Assembly: GCF_900129555.1 (NCBI RefSeq)
Contig: NZ_FQWC01000006.1
Span: 248,001-312,000, forward strand
Source of the DNA: Flavobacterium defluvii
GTDB lineage: Bacteria > Bacteroidota > Bacteroidia > Flavobacteriales > Flavobacteriaceae
Reading direction: 5' to 3'
DNA length: 64,000 nt
Positions 8,550 through 15,399 of this stretch are shown here, one piece after another (position 1 is the first letter of the stretch; each line of letters opens with the position of its first letter). Made by a program: the position numbers and the translations under genes. The notes below the pieces were generated by a model. The model searched no databases, had not been told where the DNA came from, and saw only the letters and a list, made by a program, of their open reading frames with translations.

Positions 8550-9680
8550 ATGTCAACAAAAATTCAACTGAATACCATTGAGGAAGCTATAGAAGATATT
8601 CGTCAAGGGAAAGTAATCATTGTAGTCGATGATGAAGATCGTGAAAATGAAGGTGATTTTTTGGCTGCTGCCGAAAAAGTAACTCCTGAAATGATCAATT
8701 TTATGGCGACACATGGCCGCGGATTAATTTGTACACCTCTTACAGAAAGCCGATGCAAAGAGCTTGATTTAAGAGCAATGGTTACCAACAATACAGATCA
8801 CATGGAAACTGCTTTTACAGTTTCTGTTGATTTAAAAGGAAATGGAGTTACAACCGGAATTTCTGCCGCTGACCGATCAAAAACGGTACAATCATTAGTT
8901 GATCCCAATACAAAACCACATGATTTAGCACGTCCCGGACATATTTTTCCTCTAATAGCAAAACAAGGTGGTGTTTTAAGAAGAACAGGCCATACAGAGG
9001 CTGCTATTGATTTTGCAAGATTAGCCGGATTTAAACCAGCCGGTGTTATCTGTGAAATTTTAAACGAAGACGGAACAATGTCGCGTTTACCAGAATTGAT
9101 AAAAGTGGCAAAAAAGTTTGATTTGAAATTAGTTTCTATTGAAGATTTGGTTGCTTACAGAATGCAGCATGACAGTTTGATTGTTAAAAAAGAGGATTTT
9201 GATATTGAAACGCGTTTTGGAACTTTTAGATTAAGAGCTTACGAACAAACCACAAATAAACAGATTCATATCGCGTTGACAAAAGGAACCTGGAATGCAG
9301 GTGAACCAATATTGACAAGAATTCACTCTTCTCAGGTAAACAATGATTTGCTGGGCACATTGACCAATAATGCTGAACAACAGTTAGACGATATGTTTAA
9401 AGTAATTAATGAAAACGGAAAAGGCGCCGTTATTTTTATTAATCAGGATATGACGGCTGTCAATCTTTTAAATAGAATTTCTGAGCTTAAATCATTACAA
9501 GCTAACGGAACTTTAAAAGCACCAAAAGTTATTATCGATAGTAAAGATTACGGAATTGGAGCTCAAATTCTTCACGATATTGATATTTCTAAGATTAGAT
9601 TAGTTTCAAATACAGAGCAAACAAAACGCGTTGGAATGATTGGATATGGTCTTGAAATTACAGAATACGTTAATTACTAA
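8550..9680 (+). CDS. ribB: 3,4-dihydroxy-2-butanone 4-phosphate synthase fused to a degenerate GTP cyclohydrolase II-like domain
   Basis: Residues 1-205 are a complete RibB domain with the acidic loop [27 protein letters not shown] and RRTGHTEAA, which converts ribulose 5-phosphate to the riboflavin precursor dihydroxybutanone phosphate. Residues 210-376 align with RibA, but the zinc-binding motif (Cys-x10-Cys-x-Cys, normally SECLTGDVFGSLRCDCG) is replaced by [18 protein letters not shown], with no cysteines. The second domain is therefore very unlikely to hydrolyse GTP, as in RibBX-type proteins. A separate RibA must exist elsewhere. The gene starts two bases after the permease stop. Confidence 0.92.
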   Translation: MSTKIQLNTIEEAIEDIRQGKVIIVVDDEDRENEGDFLAAAEKVTPEMINFMATHGRGLICTPLTESRCKELDLRAMVTNNTDHMETAFTVSVDLKGNGVTTGISAADRSKTVQSLVDPNTKPHDLARPGHIFPLIAKQGGVLRRTGHTEAAIDFARLAGFKPAGVICEILNEDGTMSRLPELIKVAKKFDLKLVSIEDLVAYRMQHDSLIVKKEDFDIETRFGTFRLRAYEQTTNKQIHIALTKGTWNAGEPILTRIHSSQVNNDLLGTLTNNAEQQLDDMFKVINENGKGAVIFINQDMTAVNLLNRISELKSLQANGTLKAPKVIIDSKDYGIGAQILHDIDISKIRLVSNTEQTKRVGMIGYGLEITEYVNY

Positions 9681-9681
9681 T

Positions 9682-10080
9682 ATGGGAACAGTAGAAGAAA
9701 GAATTTTAAAATCGGAAACACGTATTTTTAAAGCCGTTTTCCCTAGTACAACCAATCATTATGACACTTTATTTGGAGGAACTGCTCTTCATTTAATGGA
9801 CGAAGTTGCTTTTATCTGTGCTACGCGTTTTAGCCGCAAAAAAGTAGTTACGATTTCTACAGGTCAAATTGATTTTAAAAAAGCAATTCCCGCAGGAACC
9901 TTAATTGAATTAGTAGCAAAAGTTATTAGTGTCGGAAAAACAAGCTGTAAAATCCACGTTGATATTTTTATGGAACAAATGTATTCTGAGCTTCGCGAAA
10001 CGGTAGTTTCCGGAACTTTTTCTTTTGTTGCGGTAGACGAAAACAAGAAACCAACTCCAATTTTGGACAATCTGGATTAA
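9682..10080 (+). CDS. Acyl-CoA thioesterase, hotdog fold
   Basis: The protein has 132 residues from the ATG at 9682, one base after the ribB stop; an earlier in-frame ATG lies inside ribB and adds residues unlike the family. The sequence YDTLFGGTALHLMDEVAFICATR is the hotdog thioesterase motif, with the catalytic Asp in the central helix (LMDEVA), and TISTGQIDFKKAIPAGTLIEL is the conserved strand pair. It is expected to hydrolyse acyl-CoA in the cytosol, like YciA/BACH enzymes; the chain-length preference cannot be predicted. Confidence 0.88.
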   Translation: MGTVEERILKSETRIFKAVFPSTTNHYDTLFGGTALHLMDEVAFICATRFSRKKVVTISTGQIDFKKAIPAGTLIELVAKVISVGKTSCKIHVDIFMEQMYSELRETVVSGTFSFVAVDENKKPTPILDNLD

Positions 10081-10167
10081 TTGTTTAAAAAAATATTTTT
10101 CGGAAATACTGATAATTAGACACTTGAAAATTATTTTAAAAAAGTTCTAAAAAAAGTCCAAAAAAAG

Positions 10168-10198
10168 TTTTGAGAACCGGAAAACCGTCTTATATTTG
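10168..10198 (+). promoter_or_regulatory. Promoter of the first tRNA-Ser
   Basis: A -7 element TATATTTG (10191-10198) has TTTTG (10168-10172) 18 bases upstream as the -33 box. The first copy is a better -33 match than the second (-7 at 10417-10424, preceded only by TTTT at 10394-10397). Confidence 0.65.
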
Positions 10199-10231
10199 CA
10201 CCCGCAATCAGGCAATGATAGCATACATACT

Positions 10232-10316
10232 GGAGAAATGGCAGAGCGGTCGAATGCGGCAGTCTTGAAAACTGTTGACTGTAACAGGTCCGGGGGTTCG
10301 AATCCCTCTTTCTCCG
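10232..10316 (+). tRNA. tRNA-Ser(UGA), copy 1
   Basis: This is an 85-nt class II tRNA. The acceptor arms ggagaaa/tttctcc pair, with discriminator G at 10316. The anticodon stem gcagt/actgt encloses loop CTTGAAA with anticodon TGA. A long variable arm follows, and then the T-loop ggttcgaatccc. It reads UCA and, by wobble, other UCN codons. CCA is not encoded. Confidence 0.97.
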
Positions 10317-10326
10317 CTGAAATTAA

Positions 10327-10360
10327 AAACCCTTAACTTTTGTTAAGGGTTTCTTTTTTT
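10327..10360 (+). terminator. Rho-independent terminator after tRNA-Ser copy 1
   Basis: The hairpin aaacccttaac/gttaagggttt is followed by cttttttt. Confidence 0.85.
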
Positions 10361-10416
10361 ACATCATTTTCTTTGTAAATAGTCTCAAAAAAATTTTCAC
10401 AATCGAAAAAACACCT

Positions 10417-10424
10417 TATATTTG
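10417..10424 (+). promoter_or_regulatory. -7 element of the second tRNA-Ser promoter
   Basis: TATATTTG lies at the same distance from the tRNA as in copy 1, so the tandem duplication included the promoter. Confidence 0.55.
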
Positions 10425-10457
10425 CACTCGCAATCAGCTAATGATGGCAGACATACT

Positions 10458-10542
10458 GGAGAAATGGCAGAGCGGTCGAATGCGGCAGTCTTGAAAACTG
10501 TTGACTGTAACAGGTCCGGGGGTTCGAATCCCTCTTTCTCCG
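10458..10542 (+). tRNA. tRNA-Ser(UGA), copy 2
   Basis: By eye this is identical to copy 1 across the 85-nt tRNA, 226 bases downstream. The 35 bases before it are also largely the same, so a unit of promoter, tRNA and terminator was duplicated. It is the last core-type gene before the phage-derived cluster. Confidence 0.97.
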
Positions 10543-10554
10543 CTGAAATTAAGA

Positions 10555-10587
10555 AAATACCTTCAACTTTGTTGAGGGTATTTTTTT
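10555..10587 (+). terminator. Terminator after tRNA-Ser copy 2
   Basis: The stem aataccttcaac/gttgagggtatt carries a T tract at its 3' side. Confidence 0.8.
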
Positions 10588-10642
10588 ACTGTCTCACCAA
10601 CATTCCATCTATATTTCTCTTCTAAAAAACTTATATTTAATA

Positions 10643-10680
10643 AAAAAGCCTTTGAAAAACAATTTCAAAGGCTTTTTTTT
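10643..10680. terminator. Bidirectional terminator between the tRNA pair and the repressor gene
   Basis: A strong hairpin aaagcctttgaaa/tttcaaaggcttt is flanked by A and T tracts, so it can serve the rightward tRNA transcript and the leftward repressor gene ending at 10724. Confidence 0.85.
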
Positions 10681-10723
10681 ATTTTTTTTCTATTTCAAGA
10701 CCAAAAAATTCAACTAAATAGAC

Positions 10724-11407
10724 TTACATCATCGTATTAATACGAATACTCGCTTTTATAAGCGCTAATGCAGATATTTTTGAAATATGAATATCTTTTG
10801 GCTGATGATGTGAATTCTGACTTACCAGTTTCACAAATTCATTTCCTTGTTCCGACTTCTGAACATACTTTACTGTAATATACTCTTCCCAATCATTCAA
10901 CTTGACACTTAAAAGATACATTTCTCCAAAAAAGATATTTTCAAACTCTGTTTCTTTATACAAAATTATATCTCCCGATTTTAAAAGCGGATACATACTA
11001 TCTCCTGTCACAGAAATCGCACCATCACATTTTGGCAGATTTGGAATTTTTATTGTATCCAAAACTCTTTGCGGCTTTCCACTGCTAAACAATTCTCGTA
11101 AACCAGCAACAGCTTCCAAATCATATAATGGTATTTCTTGGCTTACATGAAGCGAATCTGTCGTTTTTCTGTCATTATTCATAATTACAATATTCGTGTT
11201 ATTTTCTTTTAACATTGGTCCATTTCCTGTCAAAAACCATTCTGAATTAATTTCCGGATAATAGTGTAAAATTTTACACGCCTTATCCGTTCCCATGTTA
11301 CTACTATTATCTAAAAATTTATTAGAAAAACCTAAATCATTACAGAATTTATATTTAGTAATCCCTTTATAATCAAGGTATTCTCGCATTCTATCAGTTG
11401 ATCCCAT
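10724..11407 (-). CDS. CI/LexA-type phage repressor with S24 self-cleavage domain
   Basis: This 227-aa protein has an N-terminal helix-turn-helix-like region (about 1-65, with GITKYKFCNDLGFSNKFL) and a C-terminal S24/LexA peptidase domain. The probable cleavage site is Ala101-Gly102 (EAVAGLREL), the nucleophile is Ser137 (TGDSMYPLLKSGD) and the general base is Lys170 (YITVKYV). Such repressors keep lysogenic genes silent and cleave themselves when RecA is activated by DNA damage. It is transcribed away from the rest of the cluster. Two 16-bp palindromes in front of it (11414-11460) are likely its operators. DNA-damage induction is inferred from the family. Confidence 0.9.
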   Translation of the reverse strand: MGSTDRMREYLDYKGITKYKFCNDLGFSNKFLDNSSNMGTDKACKILHYYPEINSEWFLTGNGPMLKENNTNIVIMNNDRKTTDSLHVSQEIPLYDLEAVAGLRELFSSGKPQRVLDTIKIPNLPKCDGAISVTGDSMYPLLKSGDIILYKETEFENIFFGEMYLLSVKLNDWEEYITVKYVQKSEQGNEFVKLVSQNSHHQPKDIHISKISALALIKASIRINTMM

Positions 11408-11413
11408 AAAAAG

Positions 11414-11460
11414 ATGTATTTTTTTACGTTAAAAATTTGTTTTGATGTATTATTTTACAT
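11414..11460. promoter_or_regulatory. Paired 16-bp operator-like palindromes
   Basis: Site 1 is ATGTATTTTTTTACGT (11414-11429) and site 2 is ATGTATTATTTTACAT (11445-11460). Both have the form ATGTA-N6-TACAT (site 1 with one mismatch), and their starts are 31 bases apart, about three helical turns, which would suit cooperative dimers. Site 1 lies 6 bases from the repressor start codon; site 2 abuts the rightward -7 element. Confidence 0.7.
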
Positions 11461-11468
11461 TATATTTG
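11436..11468 (+). promoter_or_regulatory. Rightward early promoter
   Basis: The -7 box TATATTTG (11461-11468) and -33 box TTTG (11436-11439) are 21 bases apart. Operator site 2 fills the space between them, so repressor binding would block transcription of 11672 onward. An untranslated leader of about 200 bases follows, in which I see no convincing gene. Confidence 0.7.
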
Positions 11469-11671
11469 CAAAGTAAAGAAAAATAAAAATTAAAAACAAC
11501 ACAATTACTGAGAAATTTCAAGTCGTAAAACAAAGTAATCACATGATTTATAAGGCGAAACCACATTTAGCCCAAAATTAAAGCCTAAAAAAATTACAAC
11601 GAGAAAAACATGTAGAAAACTACGACTCTAAAAATCTAATTTACTATTCACTAATAATTAAAAATTTAAAA

Positions 11672-11809
11672 ATGGAAATATCACAAATCAAAGAAAAAAT
11701 TCAGGAACTGGAAAATTGGCTGATTGAAAATCCAAACAGTTCCGAGAGGAACTTAATAGAATCTGACATAAAAAAATTACGAACCTTATTAGAAAAAAAT
11801 CATGAGTAA
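11672..11809 (+). CDS. Small hypothetical early protein
   Basis: This 45-aa charged helical peptide (MEISQIKEKIQELENW at the start) is predicted to form a short coiled coil. It is the first gene after the operator region, and its stop overlaps the next start (ATGAGTAA), which argues for real translation. I do not recognise a family. Confidence 0.6.
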   Translation: MEISQIKEKIQELENWLIENPNSSERNLIESDIKKLRTLLEKNHE

Positions 11810-12080
11810 AAATCAAATCGAAGCAAGAATTGCACAACTGTATCTGGCACTTCAATATTGTTCTGAAAGATCTAAAACTTTTACAGCCGGAGAAAGAATC
11901 TGCATAAATCAGGAACGTTTTCAATGGATGCACATTCTTGAAGATGAAACAGCTTCTCCCCGTCCCGTTTCACAAACTATTGAAAATAAAATAAAAGAGG
12001 TGTCGAGACTTGTACTTCTGCACAATTTCAAACCCTATTATGGTGATCCTTTTAAAGAAGAAATTTTATTACAGAACTAA
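11802..12080 (+). CDS. Hypothetical early protein
   Basis: A 92-aa soluble protein (MSKNQIEARIAQLYLALQYC at the start) with a mostly helical N-terminus. The start overlaps the previous gene by 8 bases, a sign of translational coupling. It contains no motif I recognise. The position between a repressor-controlled promoter and the DUF3164 gene suggests an early phage-type accessory protein. Confidence 0.65.
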   Translation: MSKNQIEARIAQLYLALQYCSERSKTFTAGERICINQERFQWMHILEDETASPRPVSQTIENKIKEVSRLVLLHNFKPYYGDPFKEEILLQN

Positions 12081-12107
12081 AATATTATAACTTAAAAATT
12101 GATTATT

Positions 12108-12824
12108 ATGAACGCTGCATTAACAAACTCAATTAAACCATCATTAGACTTATCTCAATTTTCTGCACAAGAATTAAAAGAAGCATTAAACAGAATCGAA
12201 AACAAAAAAAATGAAGAAAGAGACGCATATAAAAAACTGGTAGCCGAAACGATTCCGAAAGCACTTTCAAGATTACACGAAACATCTGAAATGATGCGAA
12301 ATGCTAAAACCGAAACTTTTCAATTGTTTGAAACTATTTTGGATTTAAAAAATCAGGTTTATGGTTTTAAAGAAAAACAAATGTCGCATACTTTTTCTAA
12401 TGATAAGGAAGAAATCACGATTGGATATCGTATCAATGAAGGCTGGGACGATACGGTTACAATTGGTATTGAAAAAGTTCAGAATTACATTTCATCTTTA
12501 TCTACAAGTAAAGAAACAGCATCATTGGTGAAAATTGTTTTCAATTTACTTAAAAAAGATGCCAAAGGAAACTTAAAAGGTTCACGCGTTTTAGAACTTC
12601 AAAAACTAACTAAAGAATTCAATAATGAAGAATTTACTGATGGTGTTGAAATCATTGCTTCTTCATTTAAACCAATTCGTTCAAGCTGGTTTATTGAAGC
12701 GAGCAGAATTGATGAAAATGGCGTGAGAACTAATATTCCGTTATCAATGTCTTCTGTAGATTTTTTACAAGGATATGCTTTTAATTTCTTTAATCAGCAA
12801 AACGAACAAAATCATGCAGCCTAA
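12108..12824 (+). CDS. DUF3164 family Mu-like phage protein
   Basis: This 238-aa cytosolic protein starts at the ATG at 12108; a TTG nine bases upstream is possible but unnecessary. The N-terminal half is a charged coiled coil. The C-terminal half (KIVFNLLKKDAKGNLKGSRVLELQKL, then a SIxxxxSxxYIRxxxR-like end) matches DUF3164, a family typical of Mu-like transposable phages, where it sits in the early region near the transposase genes. No MuA or MuB gene is present here, so this looks like a retained early gene from a Mu-like ancestor. Its biochemical role is unknown. Confidence 0.8.
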   Translation: MNAALTNSIKPSLDLSQFSAQELKEALNRIENKKNEERDAYKKLVAETIPKALSRLHETSEMMRNAKTETFQLFETILDLKNQVYGFKEKQMSHTFSNDKEEITIGYRINEGWDDTVTIGIEKVQNYISSLSTSKETASLVKIVFNLLKKDAKGNLKGSRVLELQKLTKEFNNEEFTDGVEIIASSFKPIRSSWFIEASRIDENGVRTNIPLSMSSVDFLQGYAFNFFNQQNEQNHAA

Positions 12825-12975
12825 TAATGATATTTATGCTTCGGTCCTTTTAGCAATTCTTCTTATTGCAACCAACTTAAAACCAATCTTGTTATTCCGT
12901 GAATGGTTTTATTTCAGAATCAGAATAATTTTTAAACAATACTTAAATGAGCGTAAAAATAAAGCCAATTACTGA
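12814..12975 (+). CDS. Small membrane protein
   Basis: A 53-aa protein from the ATG at 12814, overlapping the end of the DUF3164 gene (cATGCAGCCTAA). It has one clear hydrophobic segment (about residues 8-20, YASVLLAILLIATNL) and a basic, aromatic C-terminus. It overlaps the following start as well. No family is recognised. Confidence 0.55.
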   Translation: MQPNNDIYASVLLAILLIATNLKPILLFREWFYFRIRIIFKQYLNERKNKANY

Positions 12976-13147
12976 TCACGAAAGTTATAAAGTAAACAAT
13001 CATATTATATTTAAAGACGGTCTGGGAAACTGGAATTGCGACAATGATTTATCACTTAAAGAACGGCAGGCTTTTAACCAATACGAAAGCATTGTGATAA
13101 AAAATCCAAGATTTAAAAAACATGCCAAAGCCATTTATAAAGGCTAA
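12947..13147 (+). CDS. Small hypothetical protein
   Basis: A 66-aa basic protein with IFKDGLGNWNCDNDLSLKERQAFNQYE; no signal peptide or membrane segment. The start overlaps the previous gene in another frame. This kind of short conserved-looking protein is usual in flavobacterial prophage early regions. Its function is unknown. Confidence 0.6.
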   Translation: MSVKIKPITDHESYKVNNHIIFKDGLGNWNCDNDLSLKERQAFNQYESIVIKNPRFKKHAKAIYKG

Positions 13148-13546
13148 AAATTACCCAATATCTGTATTTCAGATATAAAAAATGGTTCCTGTTTTACTTC
13201 CTAAATGAAGAAAACAGGAACCGGAAAACGGACCATATTTCAGCCCCAAATGATAAGCAGCCAAGAAACATTCTTTCTAATGGAATCCAAACCTTTACGG
13301 TTAACGGAAACAGGATTGTCAAGCGAAGTCTGCTGACCTTTATTGTTAAAAAAACTTAACAAATACTACCTCAGAACGAGGTTTACAAATGGCATTAGGA
13401 GTAAAAACCATCACTGAGAAAAAGATCAAATGGTTTGGCTGCGTAAAAAAATTATGTCATCATTATTATTCAAATAATTAGAATTAAAAACTTCTTTCTT
13501 CTTTTAAAATCTTTCATTATTACTTCAATATAAATACCTTACTCTC
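13148..13546. other. 399-bp intergenic region with a strong stem-loop
   Basis: It holds a stem-loop at 13184-13222 and a stop-free frame (13141 to about 13358) with no ATG. It also holds two very short ATG frames: 13205-13336 (43 aa, start inside the stem-loop) and 13389-13481 (30 aa). None is convincing as a gene. No TAnnTTTG promoter stands out. Confidence 0.4.
13184..13222. repeat. Perfect 12-bp stem-loop
   Basis: GGTTCCTGTTTT (13184-13195) pairs with AAAACAGGAACC (13211-13222), and an inner CTTC/GAAG extends it after a one-base bulge. No T tract follows, so it is not a classical terminator. An ATG at 13182 would encode an 8-residue peptide ending inside the loop, leaving leader-peptide control possible but unproven. 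Confidence 0.6.
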
Positions 13547-13792
13547 ATGCCTATATCTGCAAACAGAAGCCTTGGAATTCAAAAAAATAAATTAATGCGT
13601 TACAAACTCATCAAAGAATTGTATCAAAAACACAAAACAGAAGATATTCCTACTACCGTTGTATGGCGTAAATATGTATATCCTGTTTATCCTATTTCTA
13701 GAACTACTTTGTATGAAATTCTTTGTACGCCTATTACTTCAGAATTAAAAAAAATCGAAGAACTTATGAGCAGTCAGCAAAAGTCTTCCTGA
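13547..13792 (+). CDS. Small hypothetical protein, possible regulator
   Basis: This 81-aa basic protein (MPISANRSLGIQKNKLMRYKLIKELYQKHKTEDIPTT in two parts) has a predicted helix-turn-helix-like pattern: a helix ending in LYQKHKTEDIPTTVVWRKYV, a turn, and ISRTTLYEILCTPI. ISRTTLYEIL resembles a recognition helix (S-R-x-T-Y in resolvase-type HTHs). It is the last gene before the lysis cassette, the place where Mu-type phages encode their late activator. A late-gene activator role is only a hypothesis; a duplicated non-coding element downstream could be its target. Confidence 0.55.
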   Translation: MPISANRSLGIQKNKLMRYKLIKELYQKHKTEDIPTTVVWRKYVYPVYPISRTTLYEILCTPITSELKKIEELMSSQQKSS

Positions 13793-14110
13793 TCACTATA
13801 AAAAATAAAACTGAACATTTTTAACTCATAAAAAGTATTCTTTTTATGATGCAAAGATGTGTCTTTTACTTCTCTTAAACTGCGCTTTGTTCGCTTTCCT
13901 TACAACCTTGTAAAGCCCTAGAATACAAATGTTCATGCACCTTGCAGCCGTTTTTTTCAGGGCTTTTTTCTCCCAATCTTTGCAATCTCAAAAGGGTACA
14001 AATGCTCGATTCTGCCTTACATTTTGAGATTATTTTTCTTTACAAAAACAGCTTTTCAGTTGTTCTCAAAAAAACATTTTTTAACCTAACATTCAAACAT
14101 TAATACATCA
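13793..14110. other. 318-bp non-coding region upstream of the lysis cassette
   Basis: T-rich, without a credible ORF. Its middle (about 13895-14009) resembles 23275-23380, the region before the giant genes: shared words are ACAACyytGTAAAGCCCyAGAA, ATGTTCA, GCAGCnGTTTTTT, and ATCTTTrCA followed by ATCTCAAAAGG or TATCAAAAGG. It may hold the late promoter. Confidence 0.6.
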
Positions 14111-14398
14111 ATGGAACAGTTTCTATACCCATCTCTAACCGCATTCTTTGCCGCTTTTGTTACCTGGTTTTTTTCTATGCGAAAATCACTGGCCGAAGAC
14201 AGAGCTGCCGAACTCGACAACGCCGTGAGCGCCGTAAAATATTACCGTGATCTTCTTGATGATATCACTGCTCGCCTAACTGCAGCTACAGAAACCATAA
14301 AAAAAATGGAAGTACAGCACAAAGAACTCATGCTTATTAATCAACAATTAGTTGATGAATTACAAAAATTTAAACAGTTAAACGGAAAAAATTCATGA
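14111..14398 (+). CDS. Holin-like single-TM coiled-coil protein
   Basis: This 95-aa protein has one N-terminal hydrophobic segment (about residues 5-22, LYPSLTAFFAAFVTWFF), then a basic turn (SMRKS) and a long charged coiled coil to the C-terminus. Its stop overlaps the endolysin start (ATGA). The position and size fit a phage holin or a membrane anchor for the lysis machinery, but holins are too diverse for sequence alone to decide. Confidence 0.65.
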   Translation: MEQFLYPSLTAFFAAFVTWFFSMRKSLAEDRAAELDNAVSAVKYYRDLLDDITARLTAATETIKKMEVQHKELMLINQQLVDELQKFKQLNGKNS

Positions 14399-14853
14399 CA
14401 CTAACCCAAAAAACCCTAGAAATCGCCACGGCACAAATTGGTGTCGAAGAAATTCCCAGAAACAGCAACTCAGGCCCCGAAGTCGAGATTTATTTACGAA
14501 GCGTCGGACTCAATAAAGGATATTCCTGGTGCATGGCTTTTGTTTACTGGTGTACACAAAATGCTGCTATGCAGATGAATGCAAAAAATCCTTTAAAGAA
14601 AACCGGAGGTGTTTTGGATCAGTATAATTCGAGACCGCTTTTAGTAAAAAAAACACCTCAGCCGGGGGACATCTTTATTATGGATTTCAACAATGGTTCC
14701 GGACATACCGGATTTGTCGAAAAAGTTACTGGCAGCACTATTTACACAATTGAAGGTAACACAAATGATCTTGGCGGACGCGAAGGCTATAAAGTAGCTA
14801 GAAGAAAACGTGATGCAAAAAGTATAAAAGGCTTTTTACGTCTGCAAAACTAA
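14395..14853 (+). CDS. Endolysin, CHAP/TIGR02594-type peptidoglycan hydrolase
   Basis: This 152-aa protein belongs to the NlpC/P60-CHAP superfamily. The catalytic Cys46 is in YSWCMAFVYWC, His104 is in GSGHTGFVEKV, and a polar third residue lies near Glu120 (YTIEGNTND). The start AQIGVEEIPRNSNSGPEVEIYL is typical of TIGR02594 proteins, which cleave cell-wall peptides and are common in Bacteroidota prophages. No signal peptide is present, so it needs a holin to reach the wall, which agrees with the preceding gene. Confidence 0.9.
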   Translation: MTLTQKTLEIATAQIGVEEIPRNSNSGPEVEIYLRSVGLNKGYSWCMAFVYWCTQNAAMQMNAKNPLKKTGGVLDQYNSRPLLVKKTPQPGDIFIMDFNNGSGHTGFVEKVTGSTIYTIEGNTNDLGGREGYKVARRKRDAKSIKGFLRLQN

Positions 14854-14873
14854 ACCTAAAACTAATTCTATTT

Positions 14874-15371
14874 ATGACTAAAAAACTAAAATATGCAGCT
14901 TTTTCGCTTTTCATTATTCTGATTGTGATTTCATGCCGAAGTTCGAAACCAGTTGAAAACGAAAATAAAGTTCAAACTATTACTATTACAGAAACACTGC
15001 ACGATACAGTTTTTAAAATTGCCAAAGACAGCAGTTCTTATAATGCATTACTTGACTGTATTAACGGAAAAGTAGTTCTCAAAAATGTTACTCAGGCCGA
15101 ACCAGGGCGTACATTAAAAAGCCCAAGGGTTCGACTTGATAACAATAAACTAAGCGTTGATTGTGACCTGAAAGAACAACAACTCTATGCTTTCTGGAAA
15201 TCGAAACAAATTAAAGATGTCCAAGAGAAAACGATCACGATTACCAAGTTTGTCAATTACTTAACTTTTTGGCAAAAAGTACAAATTTGGCTGGGCAGAA
15301 TTCTTCTTATCATTCTGATTTTCCTACTCCTAAGATTCGTCTACAAAATCTATAAGCCTTTGATGGTTTAA
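14874..15371 (+). CDS. u-spanin-like protein: lipoprotein with C-terminal TM
   Basis: This 165-aa protein has a lipoprotein signal (hydrophobic 8-19, lipobox VISC with Cys21) at the N-terminus and a second hydrophobic helix at 139-157 (WLGRILLIILIFLLLRFVY) near the C-terminus. A protein anchored to the outer membrane by a lipid and to the inner membrane by a C-terminal helix has exactly the topology of a unimolecular spanin such as T1 gp11, which fuses the two membranes at the last step of phage lysis. It follows the endolysin by 20 bases. The function is inferred from topology and position; spanins share little sequence. Confidence 0.72.
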   Translation: MTKKLKYAAFSLFIILIVISCRSSKPVENENKVQTITITETLHDTVFKIAKDSSSYNALLDCINGKVVLKNVTQAEPGRTLKSPRVRLDNNKLSVDCDLKEQQLYAFWKSKQIKDVQEKTITITKFVNYLTFWQKVQIWLGRILLIILIFLLLRFVYKIYKPLMV

Positions 15372-15399
15372 AATTAACTTTTAAATAATTCATTTAAAT

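Noticed and set aside
10422..10625. A 67-codon frame across the second tRNA-Ser
   Set aside because: It overlaps the tRNA entirely and its translation is only the tRNA read as protein.
13216..13250. Copy of the tRNA promoter region (CGGAAAACGG, then CATATTTCAG)
   Set aside because: The resemblance to 10176-10205 is partial and the -7 element is not intact; it may be chance.
13141..13358. Stop-free frame of about 70 codons with no ATG
   Set aside because: It has no start codon; the sequence looks protein-like only in part. Kept as a comment in the intergenic entry.
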